From Coriaria nepalensis (lineage: Eukaryota; Streptophyta; Magnoliopsida; Cucurbitales; Coriariaceae): 64,000 nt of DNA. The translations under genes and the position numbers were made by a program. The notes beneath the pieces were generated by a model. That model saw only the letters and a list, made by a program, of their open reading frames with translations, made no database searches and was not told where the DNA came from. This document shows positions 47,611 to 61,429 of the stretch, piece by piece; position 1 is the first letter of the stretch, and every line of letters starts with the position of its first letter. The stretch is taken from contig CP114483.1 of assembly GCA_027186245.1 (NCBI GenBank), positions 19,550,220 through 19,614,219 on the forward strand. The letters are read 5' to 3'.

Positions 47611-50600
47611 GTTGCCTTCAGTAGATCAATTGCAAGTCATGCATGAAAGTCGTGTTTTAAATGCGAAAATAGAATTAGTTCGAAGTGCTTCCAAACAATT
47701 TAATAATCTAAAAAGACTGAATGATATGCTCTTTAAGGCTAAAATAATGCATTGTTGTATTCAATAGATTAATTGCAGGTTATGTAAGAAAATCATTTGT
47801 GAAGGGCAAAAATATAATTCGTTCGAATTCATTTATAATGATTTAATGACTAGAAGAGCCTCAATGACATGATTTTAACGCTAAGTAAATTTATAGTTTC
47901 CTTCAGTAGATCAACTGCAAGTTATGCACGAAAGTCATGTTTAAAAGGTGAATTTCGTCTGAAGTGATTTAGAATGATTTAATGAGTAAAAGAGATGCAA
48001 TAACAGGACTTTAACCCAAAAAAAATGTGTATTTGCCTTCAGTAGATCAATTGCAAGTCATGCATGAAAGTCGTGTTTTAAATGCGAAAATAGAACTAGT
48101 TCGAAGTGCTTTCAAACAATTTAATGATCTGAAAAGAGTGAATAATATGCTCTTTAAGGCTAAAATAATGCATTGTTGTATTCAATAGATTAATTGCAGG
48201 TTATGTAAGAAAATCATTTTTGAAGGGCAAAAATATAATTCGTTCGAATTCATTTATAATGATTTAATGACTAGAAGAGCCTCAATGACATGATTTTAAT
48301 GCTAAGTAAATGTATAGTTGCCTTCAGTAGATCAACTGCAAGTTATGCACGAAAGTCATGTTTAAAAGGTGAATTTCATCTGAAGTGATTTAGAATGATT
48401 TAATGAGTAACAGAGATGCAATAATATGACTTTAACACTAAAAAAATGCATAGTTACCTTCAGTAGATCAATTGCAAGTTATGCATGAAAGTCGTGTTTT
48501 AAATGCGAAAATAGAATTAGTTCGAAGTGCTTTCGAACAATTTAGTGATCTAAAAAGACTGAATGATACGCTCTTTAAGGCTAAAATAATGCATTGTTGT
48601 ATTCAATAGATTAATTGCAGGTTATGTAAGAAAATCATTTTTGAAGGGCAAAAATATAATTCGTTCGAATTCATTTATAATGATTTAATGACTAGAAGAG
48701 CCTCAATGACATGATTTTAATGCTAAGTAAATGTATAGTTGCCTTCAATAGATCAACTGCAAGTTATGCACGAAAGTCATGTTTAAAAGGTGAATTTCGT
48801 CTGAAGTGATTTAGAATGATTTAATGAGTAAAAGAGATGCAATAATATGACTTTAACACTAAAAAAATGCATAGTTGCCTTCAGTAGATCAATTGCAAGT
48901 CATGCATGAAAGTCGTGTTTTAAATGCGAAAATAGAATTAGTTCGAAGTGCTTCCGAACAATTTAATGATCTAAAAAGACTGAATGATATGCTCTTTAAG
49001 GCCAAAATAATGCATTGTTGTATTCAATACATTAATTGCAGGTTATGTAAGAAAATCATTTTTGAAGGGTAAAAATATAATTCGTTCGAATTCATTTATA
49101 ATGATTTAATGACTAGAAGTGCCTCAATGACATGATTTTAATGCTAAGTAAATGTATAGTTGCCTTCAATAGATCAACTGCAAGTTATGCACGAAAGTCA
49201 AGTTTAAAAGGTGAATTTCGTCTGAAGTGATTTAGAATGATTTAATGAGTAAAAGAGATGCAATAATATGACTTTAACACTAAAAAAATGCATAATTGCC
49301 TTCAGTAGATCAATTGCAAGTTATGCATGAAAGTCGTGTTTTAAATGCGAAAATAGAATTAGTTCGAAGTGCTTTCAAACAATTTAATGATCTAAAAAGA
49401 CTGAATGATATGCTCTTTAAGGTTAAAATAATGCATTGTTGTATTCAATAGATTAATTGCAGGTTATGTAAGAAAATCATTTTTGAAGGGCAAAAATATA
49501 ATTCGTTCGAATTCATTTATAATGATTTAATGACTAGAAGAGCCTCAATGACATGATTTTCACGCCAAGTAAATGTATAGTTGCCTTCAATAGATCAACT
49601 GCAAGTTATGCACGAAAGTCATGTTTAAAAGGTGAATTTCGTCTGAAGTGATTTAGAATGATTTAACGAGTAAAAGAGATGCAATAATATGACTTTAACA
49701 CTAAAAAAATGCATACTTGCCTTCAGTAGATCAATTGCAAGTTATGCATGAAAGTCGTGTTTGAAATGCGAAAATAGAACTAGTTCCAAGTGCTTTCAAA
49801 CAATTTAATGATCTAAAAAGACTGACTGATATGCTCTTGAAGGCTAAAATAATGCATTGTTGTATTCAATAGATTAATTGCAGGTTATGTAAGAAAATCA
49901 TTTTTGAAGGGCAAAAATATAATTCGTTCGAATTCATTTATATTGATTTATTAACTAGAAGAGCCTGAATGACATGATTTTAACGCTAAGTAAATGTATA
50001 GTTGCCTTCAGTAGATCAACTGCACGTTATGCACGAAAGTGATGTTTAAAAGGTGAATTTCGTCTGAAGTGATTTAGAATGATTTAATGAGTAAAAGAGA
50101 TGCAATAATATGACTGTAACACTAAAAAAATGCATAGTTGCCTTCAGTAGATCAATTGCAAGTTATGCATGAAAGTCGTGTTTTAAATGCGAAAATAGAA
50201 TTAGTTCGAAGTGCTTTCAAACAATTTAATGATCTAAAAAGATTGAATGATATGCTCTTTAAGGCTAAAATAATGCATTGTTGTATTCAATAGATTAATT
50301 GCAGGTTATGTAAGAAAATCATTTTTGAAGGGCAAAAATACAATTCGTTCGAATTCATTTATAATGATTTAATGACTAGAAGAGCCTCAATGACATGATT
50401 TTAATGCTAAGTAAATGTATAGCTGCCTTCAGTAGATCAACTGCAAGTTATGCACGAAAGTCATGTTTAAAAGGTGAATTTCGTCTGAAGTGATTTAGAA
50501 TGATTTAATGAGTAAAAGAGATGCAATAATATGACTTTAACACTAAAACAATGTGTAGTTGCCTTCAGTAGATCAATTGCAAGTCATGCATGAAAGTCGT

Positions 50601-52105
50601 GTTTTAAATGCGAAAATAGAACTAGTTTGAAGTGCTTTCAAACAATTTAATGATCTGAATAGAGTGAATAATATGCTCTCTAAGGCTAAAATAATGCATT
50701 GTTGTATTCAATAGATTAATTGCAGGTTATGTAAGAAAATCATTTTTGAAGGGCAAAAATATAATTCGTTCGAATTCATTTATAATGATTTAATGACTGG
50801 AAGAGCCTCAATGACATGATTTTAATGCTAAGTAAATGTATAGTTGCCTTCAGTAGATCAACTGCAAGTTATGCACGAAAGTCATGTTTAAAAGGTGAAT
50901 TTCGTCTGAAGTGATTTAGAATGATTTAATGAGTAAAAGAGATGCAATAATATGACTTTAACACTAAAACAATGTATAGTTGCCTTCAGTAGATCAATTG
51001 TAAGTCATGCATGAAAGTCGTGTTTTAAATGCGAAAATAGAACTAGTTCGAAGTTCTTTCAAACAATTTAATGATCTGAAAAGAGTGAATAATATGCTCT
51101 CTAAGGCTAAAATAATGCATTGTTGTATTCAATAGATTAATTGCAGGTTATGTAAGAAAATCATTTTTGAAGGGCAAAAATATAATTCGTTCGAATTCAT
51201 TTATAATGATTTAATGACTGGAAGAGCCTCAATGACATGATTTTAAGGCTAAGTAAATGTATAGTTGCCTTCAGTAGATCAACTGCAAGTTATGCACGAA
51301 AGTCATGTTTAAAAGGTGAATTTCGTCTGAAGTGATTTAGAATGATTTAATGAGTAAAAGAGATGCAATAATATGACTTTAACACTAAAACAATGTATAG
51401 TTGCCTTCAGTACATCAATTGCAAGTCATGCATGAAAGTCGTGTTTTAAATGCGAAAATAGAACTAGTTCGAAGTTCTTCCAAACAATTTAATGATCTGA
51501 AAAGAGTGAATAATATGCTCTCTAAGGCTAAAATAATGCATTGTTGTATTCAATAGATTAATTGCAGGTTATGTAAGAAAATCATTTTTGAAGGGCAAAA
51601 ATATAATTCGTTCGAATTCATTTATAATGATTTAATGACTGGAAGAGCCTCAATGACATGATTTTAAGGCTAAGTAAATGTATAGTTGCCTTCAGTAGAT
51701 CAACTGCAAGTTATGCACGAAAGTCATGTTTAAAAGGTGAATTTCGTCTGAAGTGATTTAGAATGATTTAATGAGTAAAAGAGATGCAATAATATGACTT
51801 TAACACTAAAACAATGTGTAGTTGCCTTCAGTAGATCAATTGCAAGTCATGCATGAAAGTCGTGTTTTAAATGCGAAAATAGAATTAGTTCGAAGTGCTT
51901 CCAAACAATTTAATGATCTAAAAAGACTGAATGATATGCTCTTTAAGGCTAAAATAATGCATTGTTGTATTCAATAGATTAATTGCAGGTTATGTAAGAA
52001 AATCATTTTTGAAGGGCAAAAATATAATTCGTTCGAATTCATTTATAATGATTTAATGACTAGAAGAGCCTCAATGACATGATTTTAATGCTAAGTAAAT
52101 GTATA
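47611..52105 (+). repeat. Eleven-unit duplication (4631-4632 bp spacing), copy 1
   Basis: This stretch matches 52242-56737. Shared rare markers are AATAACAGGACTTTAACCC, CAATACATT with GGGTAAAAATA (C at 49017), GATTTTCACGC, TTTGAAATGCG with AGTTCCAAG, GACTGACTGATATG, GATTTATTAAC, AAAGTGATG, GACTGTAAC, CTCTCTAAGG, GACTGGAAG and CAGTACATC. I found about nine single-base differences and one one-base indel against the other copy. It is therefore older, or more altered, than the seven-unit block at 27370. Confidence 0.92.
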
Positions 52106-52241
52106 GCTGCCTTCAGTAGATCAACTGCAAGTTATGCACGAAAGTCATGTTTAAAAGGTGAATTTCGTCTGAAGTGATTTAGAATGATTTAATGAGTAAA
52201 AGAGATGCAATAATATGACTTTAACACTAAAAAAATGTGTA

Positions 52242-55200
52242 GTTGCCTTCAGTAGATCAATTGCAAGTCATGCATGAAAGTCGTGTTTTAAATGCGAAAA
52301 TAGAATTAGTTCGAAGTGCTTCCAAACAATTTAATAATCTAAAAAGACTGAATGATATGCTCTTTAAGGCTAAAATAATGCATTGTTGTATTCAATAGAT
52401 TAATTGCAGGTTATGTAAGAAAATCATTTGTGAAGGGCAAAAATATAATTCGTTCGAATTCATTTATAATGATTTAATGACTAGAAGAGCCTCAATGACA
52501 TGATTTTAACGCTAAGTAAATTTATAGTTTCCTTCAGTAGATCAACTGCAAGTTATGCACGAAAGACATGTTTAAAAGGTGAATTTCGTCTGAAGTGATT
52601 TAGAATGATTTAATGAGTAAAAGAGATGCAATAACAGGACTTTAACCCAAAAAAAAATGTGTATTTGCCTTCAGTAGATCAATTGCAAGTCATGCATGAA
52701 AGTCGTGTTTTAAATGCGAAAATAGAACTAGTTCGAAGTGCTTTCAAACAATTTAATGATCTGAAAAGAGTGAATAATATGCTCTTTAAGGCTAAAATAA
52801 TGCATTGTTGTATTCAATAGATTAATTGCAGGTTATGTAAGAAAATCATTTTTGAAGGGCAAAAATATAATTCGTTCGAATTCATTTATAATGATTTAAT
52901 GACTAGAAGAGCCTCAATGACATGATTTTAATGCTAAGTAAATGTATAGTTGCCTTCAGTAGATCAACTGCAAGTTATGCACGAAAGTCATGTTTAAAAG
53001 GTGAATTTCATCTGAAGTGATTTAGAATGATTTAATGAGTAACAGAGATGCAATAATATGACTTTAACACTAAAAAAATGCATAGTTTCCTTCAGTAGAT
53101 CAATTGCAAGTTATGCATGAAAGTCGTGTTTTAAATGCGAAAATAGAATTAGTTCGAAGTGCTTTCGAACAATTTAATGATCTAAAAAGACTGAATGATA
53201 TGCTCTTTAAGGCTAAAATAATGCATTGTTGTATTCAATAGATTAATTGCAGGTTATGTAAGAAAATCATTTTTGAAGGGCAAAAATATAATTCGTTCGA
53301 ATTCATTTATAATGATTTAATGACTAGAAGAGCCTCAATGACATGATTTTAATGCTAAGTAAATGTATAGTTGCCTTCAATAGATCAACTGCAAGTTATG
53401 CACGAAAGTCATGTTTAAAAGGTGAATTTCGTCTGAAGTGATTTAGAATGATTTAATGAGTAAAAGAGATGCAATAATATGACTTTAACACTAAAAAAAT
53501 GCATAGTTGCCTTCAGTAGATCAATTGCAAGTCATGCATGAAAGTCGTGTTTTAAATGCGAAAATAGAATTAGTTCGAAGTGCTTCCGAACAATTTAATG
53601 ATCTAAAAAGACTGAATGATATGCTCTTTAAGGCCAAAATAATGCATTGTTGTATTCAATACATTAATTGCAGGTTATGTAAGAAAATCATTTTTGAAGG
53701 GTAAAAATATAATTCGTTCGAATTCATTTATAATGATTTAATGACTAGAAGTGCCTCAATGACATGATTTTAATGCTAAGTAAATGTATAGTTGCCTTCA
53801 ATAGATCAACTGCAAGTTATGCACGAAAGTCAAGTTTAAAAGGTGAATTTCGTCTAAAGTGATTTAGAATGATTTAATGAGTAAAAGAGATGCAATAATA
53901 TGACTTTAACACTAAAAAAATGCATAATTGCCTTCAGTAGATCAATTGCAAGTTATGCATGAAAGTCGTGTTTTAAATGCGAAAATAGAATTAGTTCGAA
54001 GTGCTTTCAAACAATTTAATGATCTAAAAAGACTGAATGATATGCTCTTTAAGGTTAAAATAATGCATTGTTGTATTCAATAGATTAATTGCAGGTTATG
54101 TAAGAAAATCATTTTTGAAGGGCAAAAATATAATTCGTTCGAATTCATTTATAATGATTTAATGACTAGAAGAGCCTCAATGACATGATTTTCACGCTAA
54201 GTAAATGTATAGTTGCCTTCAATAGATCAACTGCAAGTTATGCACGAAAGTCATGTTTAAAACGTGAATTTCGTCTGAAGTGATTTAGAATGATTTAACG
54301 AGTAAAAGAGATGCAATAATATGACTTTAACACTAAAAAAATGCATACTTGCCTTCAGTAGATCAATTGCAAGTTATGCATGAAAGTCGTGTTTGAAATG
54401 CGAAAATAGAACTAGTTCCAAGTGCTTTCAAACAATTTAATGATCTAAAAAGACTGACTGATATGCTCTTGAAGGCTAAAATAATGCATTGTTGTATTCA
54501 ATAGATTAATTGCAGGTTATGTAAGAAAATCATTTTTGAAGGGCAAAAATATAATTCGTTCGAATTCATTTATATTGATTTATTAACTAGAAGAGCCTGA
54601 ATGACATGATTTTAACGCTAAGTAAATGTATAGTTGCCTTCAGTAGATCAACTGCAAGTTATGCACGAAAGTGATGTTTAAAAGGTGAATTTCGTCTGAA
54701 GTGATTTAGAATGATTTAATGAGTAAAAGAGATGCAATAATATGACTGTAACACTAAAAAAATGCATAGTTGCCTTCAGTAGATCAATTGCAAGTTATGC
54801 ATGAAAGTCGTGTTTTAAATGCGAAAATAGAATTAGTTCGAAGTGCTTTCAAACAATTTAATGATCTAAAAAGATTGAATGATATGCTCTTTAAGGCTAA
54901 AATAATGCATTGTTGTATTCAATAGATTAATTGCAGGTTATGTAAGAAAATCATTTTTGAAGGGCAAAAATACAATTCGTTCGAATTCATTTATAATGAT
55001 TTAATGACTAGAAGAGCCTCAATGACATGATTTTAATGCTAAGTAAATGTATAGCTGCCTTCAGTAGATCAACTGCAAGTTATGCACGAAAGTCATGTTT
55101 AAAAGGTGAATTTCGTCTGAAGTGATTTAGAATGATTTAATGAGTAAAAGAGATGCAATAATATGACTTTAACACTAAAACAATGTGTAGTTGCCTTCAG

Positions 55201-56737
55201 TAGATCAATTGCAAGTCATGCATGAAAGTCGTGTTTTAAATGCGAAAATAGAACTAGTTTGAAGTGCTTTCAAACAATTTAATGATCTGAATAGAGTGAA
55301 TAATATGCTCTCTAAGGCTAAAATAATGCATTGTTGTATTCAATAGATTAATTGCAGGTTATGTAAGAAAATCATTTTTGAAGGGCAAAAATATAATTCG
55401 TTCGAATTCATTTATAATGATTTAATGACTGGAAGAGCCTCAATGACATGATTTTAATGCTAAGTAAATGTATAGTTGCCTTCAGTAGATCAACTGCAAG
55501 TTATGCACGAAAGTCATGTTTAAAAGGTGAATTTCGTCTGAAGTGATTTAGAATGATTTAATGAGTAAAAGAGATGCAATAATATGACTTTAACACTAAA
55601 ACAATGTATAGTTGCCTTCAGTAGATCAATTGTAAGTCATGCATGAAAGTCGTGTTTTAAATGCGAAAATAGAACTAGTTCGAAGTTCTTTCAAACAATT
55701 TAATGATCTGAAAAGAGTGAATAATATGCTCTCTAAGGCTAAAATAATGCATTGTTGTATTCAATAGATTAATTGCAGGTTATGTAAGAAAATCATTTTT
55801 GAAGGGCAAAAATATAATTCGTTCGAATTCATTTATAATGATTTAATGACTGGAAGAGCCTCAATGACATGATTTTAAGGCTAAGTAAATGTATAGTTGC
55901 CTTCAGTAGATCAACTGCAAGTTATGCACGAAAGTCATGTTTAAAAGGTGAATTTCGTCTGAAGTGATTTAGAATGATTTAATGAGTAAAAGAGATGCAA
56001 TAATATGACTTTAACACTAAAACAATGTATAGTTGCCTTCAGTACATCAATTGCAAGTCATGCATGAAAGTCGTGTTTTAAATGCGAAAATAGAACTAGT
56101 TCGAAGTTCTTCCAAACAATTTAATGATCTGAAAAGAGTGAATAATATGCTCTCTAAGGCTAAAATAATGCATTGTTGTATTCAATAGATTAATTGCAGG
56201 TTATGTAAGAAAATCATTTTTGAAGGGCAAAAATATAATTCGTTCGAATTCATTTATAATGATTTAATGACTGGAAGAGCCTCAATGACATGATTTTAAG
56301 GCTAAGTAAATGTATAGTTGCCTTCAGTAGATCAACTGCAAGTTATGCACGAAAGTCATGTTTAAAAGGTGAATTTCGTCTGAAGTGATTTAGAATGATT
56401 TAATGAGTAAAAGAGATGCAATAATATGACTTTAACACTAAAACAATGTGTAGTTGCCTTCAGTAGATCAATTGCAAGTCATGCATGAAAGTCGTGTTTT
56501 AAATGCGAAAATAGAATTAGTTCGAAGTGCTTCCAAACAATTTAATGATCTAAAAAGACTGAATGATATGCTCTTTAAGGCTAAAATAATGCATTGTTGT
56601 ATTCAATAGATTAATTGCAGGTTATGTAAGAAAATCATTTTTGAAGGGCAAAAATATAATTCGTTCGAATTCATTTATAATGATTTAATGACTAGAAGAG
56701 CCTCAATGACATGATTTTAATGCTAAGTAAATGTATA
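52242..56737 (+). repeat. Eleven-unit duplication, copy 2
   Basis: This is the partner of 47611-52105. Differences seen include GAAAGACATG (52561) for GAAAGTCATG, CATAGTTTCC (53085) for CATAGTTACC, TTTAATGATC for TTTAGTGATC, GATATGCTC for GATACGCTC, CGTCTAAAG (53849) for CGTCTGAAG, CACGCTAAG for CACGCCAAG, AAACGTG (54261) for AAAGGTG, and CTGCAAGTT for CTGCACGTT. The unmatched A subunits at 47475, 52106 and 56738 lie between or beside the copies, so the exchange points fall in or near A. Confidence 0.92.
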
Positions 56738-57050
56738 GTTGCCTTCAGTAGATCAACTGCAAGTTATGCACGAAAGTCATGTTTAAAAGGTGAATTTCGT
56801 CTGAAGTGATTTAGAATGATTTAATGAGTAAAAGAGATGCAATAATATGACTTTAACACTAAAAAAATGTGTAGTTGCCTCCAGTAGATCAATTGCAAGT
56901 CATGCATGAAATTCGTGTTTTAAATGCGAAAATAGAATTAGTACGAAGTGCTTCCGAACAATTTAATGATCTAAAAAGACTGAATGATATGCTCTTTAAG
57001 GCTAAAATAATTCATTGTTGTATTCAATAGATTAATTGCAGGTTATGTAA

Positions 57051-57090
57051 GAAAATCATTTTTGAAGGGCGAAAATCATTTTTGAAGGGC
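57051..57090 (+). repeat. 20-bp tandem duplication inside one C subunit
   Basis: GAAAATCATTTTTGAAGGGC occurs twice in direct succession (57051-57070 and 57071-57090), making this C 162 bp. I saw it nowhere else in the window. It is probably a replication slippage event in one unit that has not spread. Confidence 0.97.
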
Positions 57091-57178
57091 AAAAATATAA
57101 TTCGTTCGAATTCATTTATAATGATTTAATGACTAGAAGAGCCTCAATGACATGATTTTAACGCTAAGTAAATTTATA

Positions 57179-58861
57179 GTTGCCTTCAATAGATCAACTG
57201 CAAGTTATGCACGAAAGTCAAGTTTAAAAGGTGAATTTCGTCTGAAGTGATTTAGAATGATTTAATGAGTAAAAGAGATGCAATAATATGACTTTAACAC
57301 TAAAAAAATGCATAATTGCCTTCAGTAGATCAATTGCAAGTAATGCATGAAAGTCGTGTTTTAAATGCGAAAATAGAATTAGTTCGAAGTGCTTTCAAAC
57401 AATTTAATGATCTAAAAAGACTGAATGATATGCTCTTTAAGGCTAAAATAATGCATTGTTGTATTCAATAGATTAATTGCAGGTTATGTAAGAAAATCAT
57501 TTTTGAAGGGCAAAAATATAATTCGTTCGAATTCATTTATAATGATTTAATGACTAGAAGAGCCTCAATGACATGATTTTAATGCTAAGTAAATGTATAC
57601 TTGCCTTCAGTAGATCAACTGCAAGTTATGCACGAAAGTCATGTTTAAAAGGTGAATTTCGTCTGAAGTGATTTAGAATGATTTAATGAGTAAAAGAGAT
57701 GCAATAATATGACTTTAACACTAAAAAAATGTGTAGTTGCCTCCAGTAGATCAATTGCAAGTCATGCATGAAATTCGTGTTTTAAATGCGAAAATAGAAT
57801 TAGTTCGAAGTGCTTCCGAACAATTTAATGATCTAAAAAGACTGAATGATATGCTCTTTAAGGCTAAAATAATTCATTGTTGTATTCAATAGATTAATTG
57901 CAGGTTATGTAAGAAAATCATTTTTGAAGGGCAAAAATATAATTCGTTCGAATTCATTTATAATGATTTAATGACTAGAAGAGCCTCAATGACATGATTT
58001 TAACGCTAAGTAAATTTATAGTTGCCTTCAATAGATCAACTGCAAGTTATGCACGAAAGTCAAGTTTAAAAGGTGAATTTCGTCTGAAGTGATTTAGAAT
58101 GATTTAATGAGTAAAAGAGATGCAATAATATGACTTTAACACGAAAAAAATGCATAATTGCCTTCAGTAGATCAATTGCAAGTAATGCATGAAAGTCGTG
58201 TTTTAAATGCGAAAATAGAATTAGTTCGAAGTGCTTTCAAACAATTTAATGATCTAAAAAGACTGAATGATATGCTCTTTAGGCTAAAATAATGCATTGT
58301 TGTATTCAATAGATTAATTGCAGGTTATGTAAGAAAATCATTTTTGAAGGGCAAAAATATAATTCGTTCGAATTCATTTATAATGATTTAATGACTAGAA
58401 GAGCCTCAATGACATGATTTTAATGCTAAGTAAATGTATAGTCGCCTTCAGTAGATCAACTGCAAGTTATGCACGAAAGTCATGTTTAAAAGGTGAATTT
58501 CGTCTGAAGTGATTTAGAATGATTTAATGAGTAAAAGAGATGCAATAATATGACTTTAACACTAAAACAATGTGTAGTTGCCTTCAGTAGATCAGTTGCA
58601 AGTCATGCATGAAAGTCGTGTTTTAAATGCGAAAATAGAACTAGTTCGAAGTTCTTTCAAACAATTTAATGATCTGAAAAGAGTGAATAATATGCTCTCT
58701 AAGGCTAAAATAATGCATTGTTGTATTCAATAGATTAATTGCAGGTTATGTAAGAAAATCATTTTTGAAGGGCAAAAATATAATTCGTTCGAATTCATTT
58801 ATAATGATTTAATGACTAGAAGAGCCTCAATGACATGATTTTAACGCTAAGTAAATTTATA
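57179..58861 (+). repeat. Four-unit tandem duplication (1683 bp), copy 1
   Basis: Units 57179, 57600, 58021 and 58441 are followed by the same four at 58862. Markers are AAATTTATAG, GTATACTTGCC, GCCTCCAGTAG, AACACGAAAAAA, the one-base deletion CTCTTTAGGC, TATAGTCGCC and GATCAGTTGC. The last C differs at its end between copies (GACTAGAAG here, GACTGGAAG at 60500). Confidence 0.92.
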
Positions 58862-60544
58862 GTTGCCTTCAATAGATCAACTGCAAGTTATGCACGAAAG
58901 TCAAGTTTAAAAGGTGAATTTCGTCTGAAGTGATTTAGAATGATTTAATGAGTAAAAGAGATGCAATAATATGACTTTAACACTAAAAAAATGCATAATT
59001 GCCTTCAGTAGATCAATTGCAAGTAATGCATGAAAGTCGTGTTTTAAATGCGAAAATAGAATTAGTTCGAAGTGCTTTCAAACAATTTAATGATCTAAAA
59101 AGACTGAATGATATGCTCTTTAAGGCTAAAATAATGCATTGTTGTATTCAATAGATTAATTGCAGGTTATGTAAGAAAATCATTTTTGAAGGGCAAAAAT
59201 ATAATTCGTTCGAATTCATTTATAATGATTTAATGACTAGAAGAGCCTCAATGACATGATTTTAATGCTAAGTAAATGTATACTTGCCTTCAGTAGATCA
59301 ACTGCAAGTTATGCACGAAAGTCATGTTTAAAAGGTGAATTTCGTCTGAAGTGATTTAGAATGATTTAATGAGTAAAAGAGATGCAATAATATGACTTTA
59401 ACACTAAAAAAATGTGTAGTTGCCTCCAGTAGATCAATTGCAAGTCATGCATGAAATTCGTGTTTTAAATGCGAAAATAGAATTAGTTCGAAGTGCTTCC
59501 GAACAATTTAATGATCTAAAAAGACTGAATGATATGCTCTTTAAGGCTAAAATAATTCATTGTTGTATTCAATAGATTAATTGCAGGTTATGTAAGAAAA
59601 TCATTTTTTAAGGGCAAAAATATAATTCGTTCGAATTCATTTATAATGATTTAATGACTAGAAGAGCCTCAATGACATGATTTTAACGCTAAGTAAATTT
59701 ATAGTTGCCTTCAATAGATCAACTGCAAGTTATGCACGAAAGTCAAGTTTAAAAGGTGAATTTCGTCTGAAGTGATTTAGAATGATTTAATGAGTAAAAG
59801 AGATGCAATAATATGACTTTAACACGAAAAAAATGCATAATTGCCTTCAGTAGATCAATTGCAAGTAATGCATGAAAGTCGTGTTTTAAATGCGAAAATA
59901 GAATTAGTTCGAAGTGCTTTCAAACAATTTAATGATCTAAAAAGACTGAATGATATGCTCTTTAGGCTAAAATAATGCATTGTTGTATTCAATAGATTAA
60001 TTGCAGGTTATGTAAGAAAATCATTTTTGAAGGGCAAAAATATAATTCGTTCGAATTCATTTATAATGATTTAATGACTAGAAGAGCCTCAATGACATGA
60101 TTTTAATGCTAAGTAAATGTATAGTCGCCTTCAGTAGATCAACTGCAAGTTATGCACGAAAGTCATGTTTAAAAGGTGAATTTCGTCTGAAGTGATTTAG
60201 AATGATTTAATGAGTAAAAGAGATGCAATAATATGACTTTAACACTAAAACAATGTGTAGTTGCCTTCAGTAGATCAGTTGCAAGTCATGCATGAAAGTC
60301 GTGTTTTAAATGCGAAAATAGAACTAGTTCGAAGTTCTTTCAAACAATTTAATGATCTGAAAAGAGTGAATAATATGCTCTCTAAGGCTAAAATAATGCA
60401 TTGTTGTATTCAATAGATTAATTGCAGGTTATGTAAGAAAATCATTTTTGAAGGGCAAAAATATAATTCGTTCGAATTCATTTATAATGATTTAATGACT
60501 GGAAGAGCCTCAATGACATGATTTTAATGCTAAGTAAATGTATA
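58862..60544 (+). repeat. Four-unit tandem duplication (1683 bp), copy 2
   Basis: Units 58862, 59283, 59704 and 60124 repeat those of copy 1 at a spacing of 1683 bp. I saw one clear difference inside the block: CATTTTTTAAGG at 59603 for CATTTTTGAAGG. The 20-bp duplication lies just upstream of copy 1 and was not copied. Confidence 0.92.
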
Positions 60545-61429
60545 GTTGCCTTCAGTAGATCAACTGCAAGTTATGCACGAAAGTCATGTTTAAAAGGTGA
60601 ATTTCGTCTGAAGTGATTTAGAATGATTTAATGAGTAAAAGAGATGCAATAATATGACTTTAACACTAAAACAATGTGTAGTTGCCTTCAGTAGATCAAT
60701 TGCAAGTCATGCATGAAAGTCGTGTTTTAAATGCGAAAATAGAATTAGTTCGAAGTGCTTCCAAACAATTTAATGATCTAAAAAGACTGAATGATATGCT
60801 CTTTAAGGCTAAAATAATGCATTGTTGTATTCAATAGATTAATTGCAGGTTATGTAAGAAAATCATTTTTGAAGGGCAAAAATATAATTCGTTCGAATTC
60901 ATTTATAATGATTTAATGACTAGAAGAGCCTCAATGACATGATTTTAATGCTAAGTAAATGTATAGTTGCCTTCAGTAGATCAACTGCAAGTTATGCACG
61001 AAAGTCATGTTTAAAAGGTGAATTTCGTCTGAAGTGATTTAGAATGATTTAATGAGTAAAAGAGATGCAATAATATGACTTTAACACTAAAAAAATGTGT
61101 AGTTGCCTCCAGTAGATCAATTGCAAGTCATGCATGAAATTCGTGTTTTAAATGCGAAAATAGAATTAGTTCGAAGTGCTTCCGAACAATTTAATGATCT
61201 AAAAAGACTGAATGATATGCTCTTTAGGCTAAAATAATGCATTGTTGTTGTATTCAATAGATTAATTGCAGGTTATGTAAGAAAATCATTTTTGAAGGGC
61301 AAAAATATAATTCGTTCGAATTCATTTATAATGATTTAATGACTAGAAGAGCCTCAATGACATGATTTTAATGCTAAGTAAATGTATAGTTGCCTTCAGT
61401 AGATCAACTGCAAGTTATGCACGAAAGTC

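Larger units (their letters stand above)
47475..56737 (+). repeat. Array segment, units 112-133, mostly an eleven-unit block twice
   Basis: Units start at 47475, 47896, 48317, 48738, 49159, 49580, 50001, 50422, 50843, 51264, 51685, 52106, 52527, 52949, 53370, 53791, 54212, 54633, 55054, 55475, 55896 and 56317. One A (at 52527) is 137 bp because its final run of A has one extra base. No gene is visible. Confidence 0.95.
56738..60544 (+). repeat. Array segment, units 134-142
   Basis: Nine ABC units start at 56738, 57179, 57600, 58021, 58441, 58862, 59283, 59704 and 60124. A two-unit alternation is visible: units whose B begins GCCTCCAGTAG (56874, 57736, 59419) alternate with units whose A begins after AAATTTATAG and whose B follows GCATAATTGCC (57315, 58157, 58998, 59840). 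Two B subunits (58157 and 59840) have CTCTTTAGGC, one base short. No gene is visible. Confidence 0.95.
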
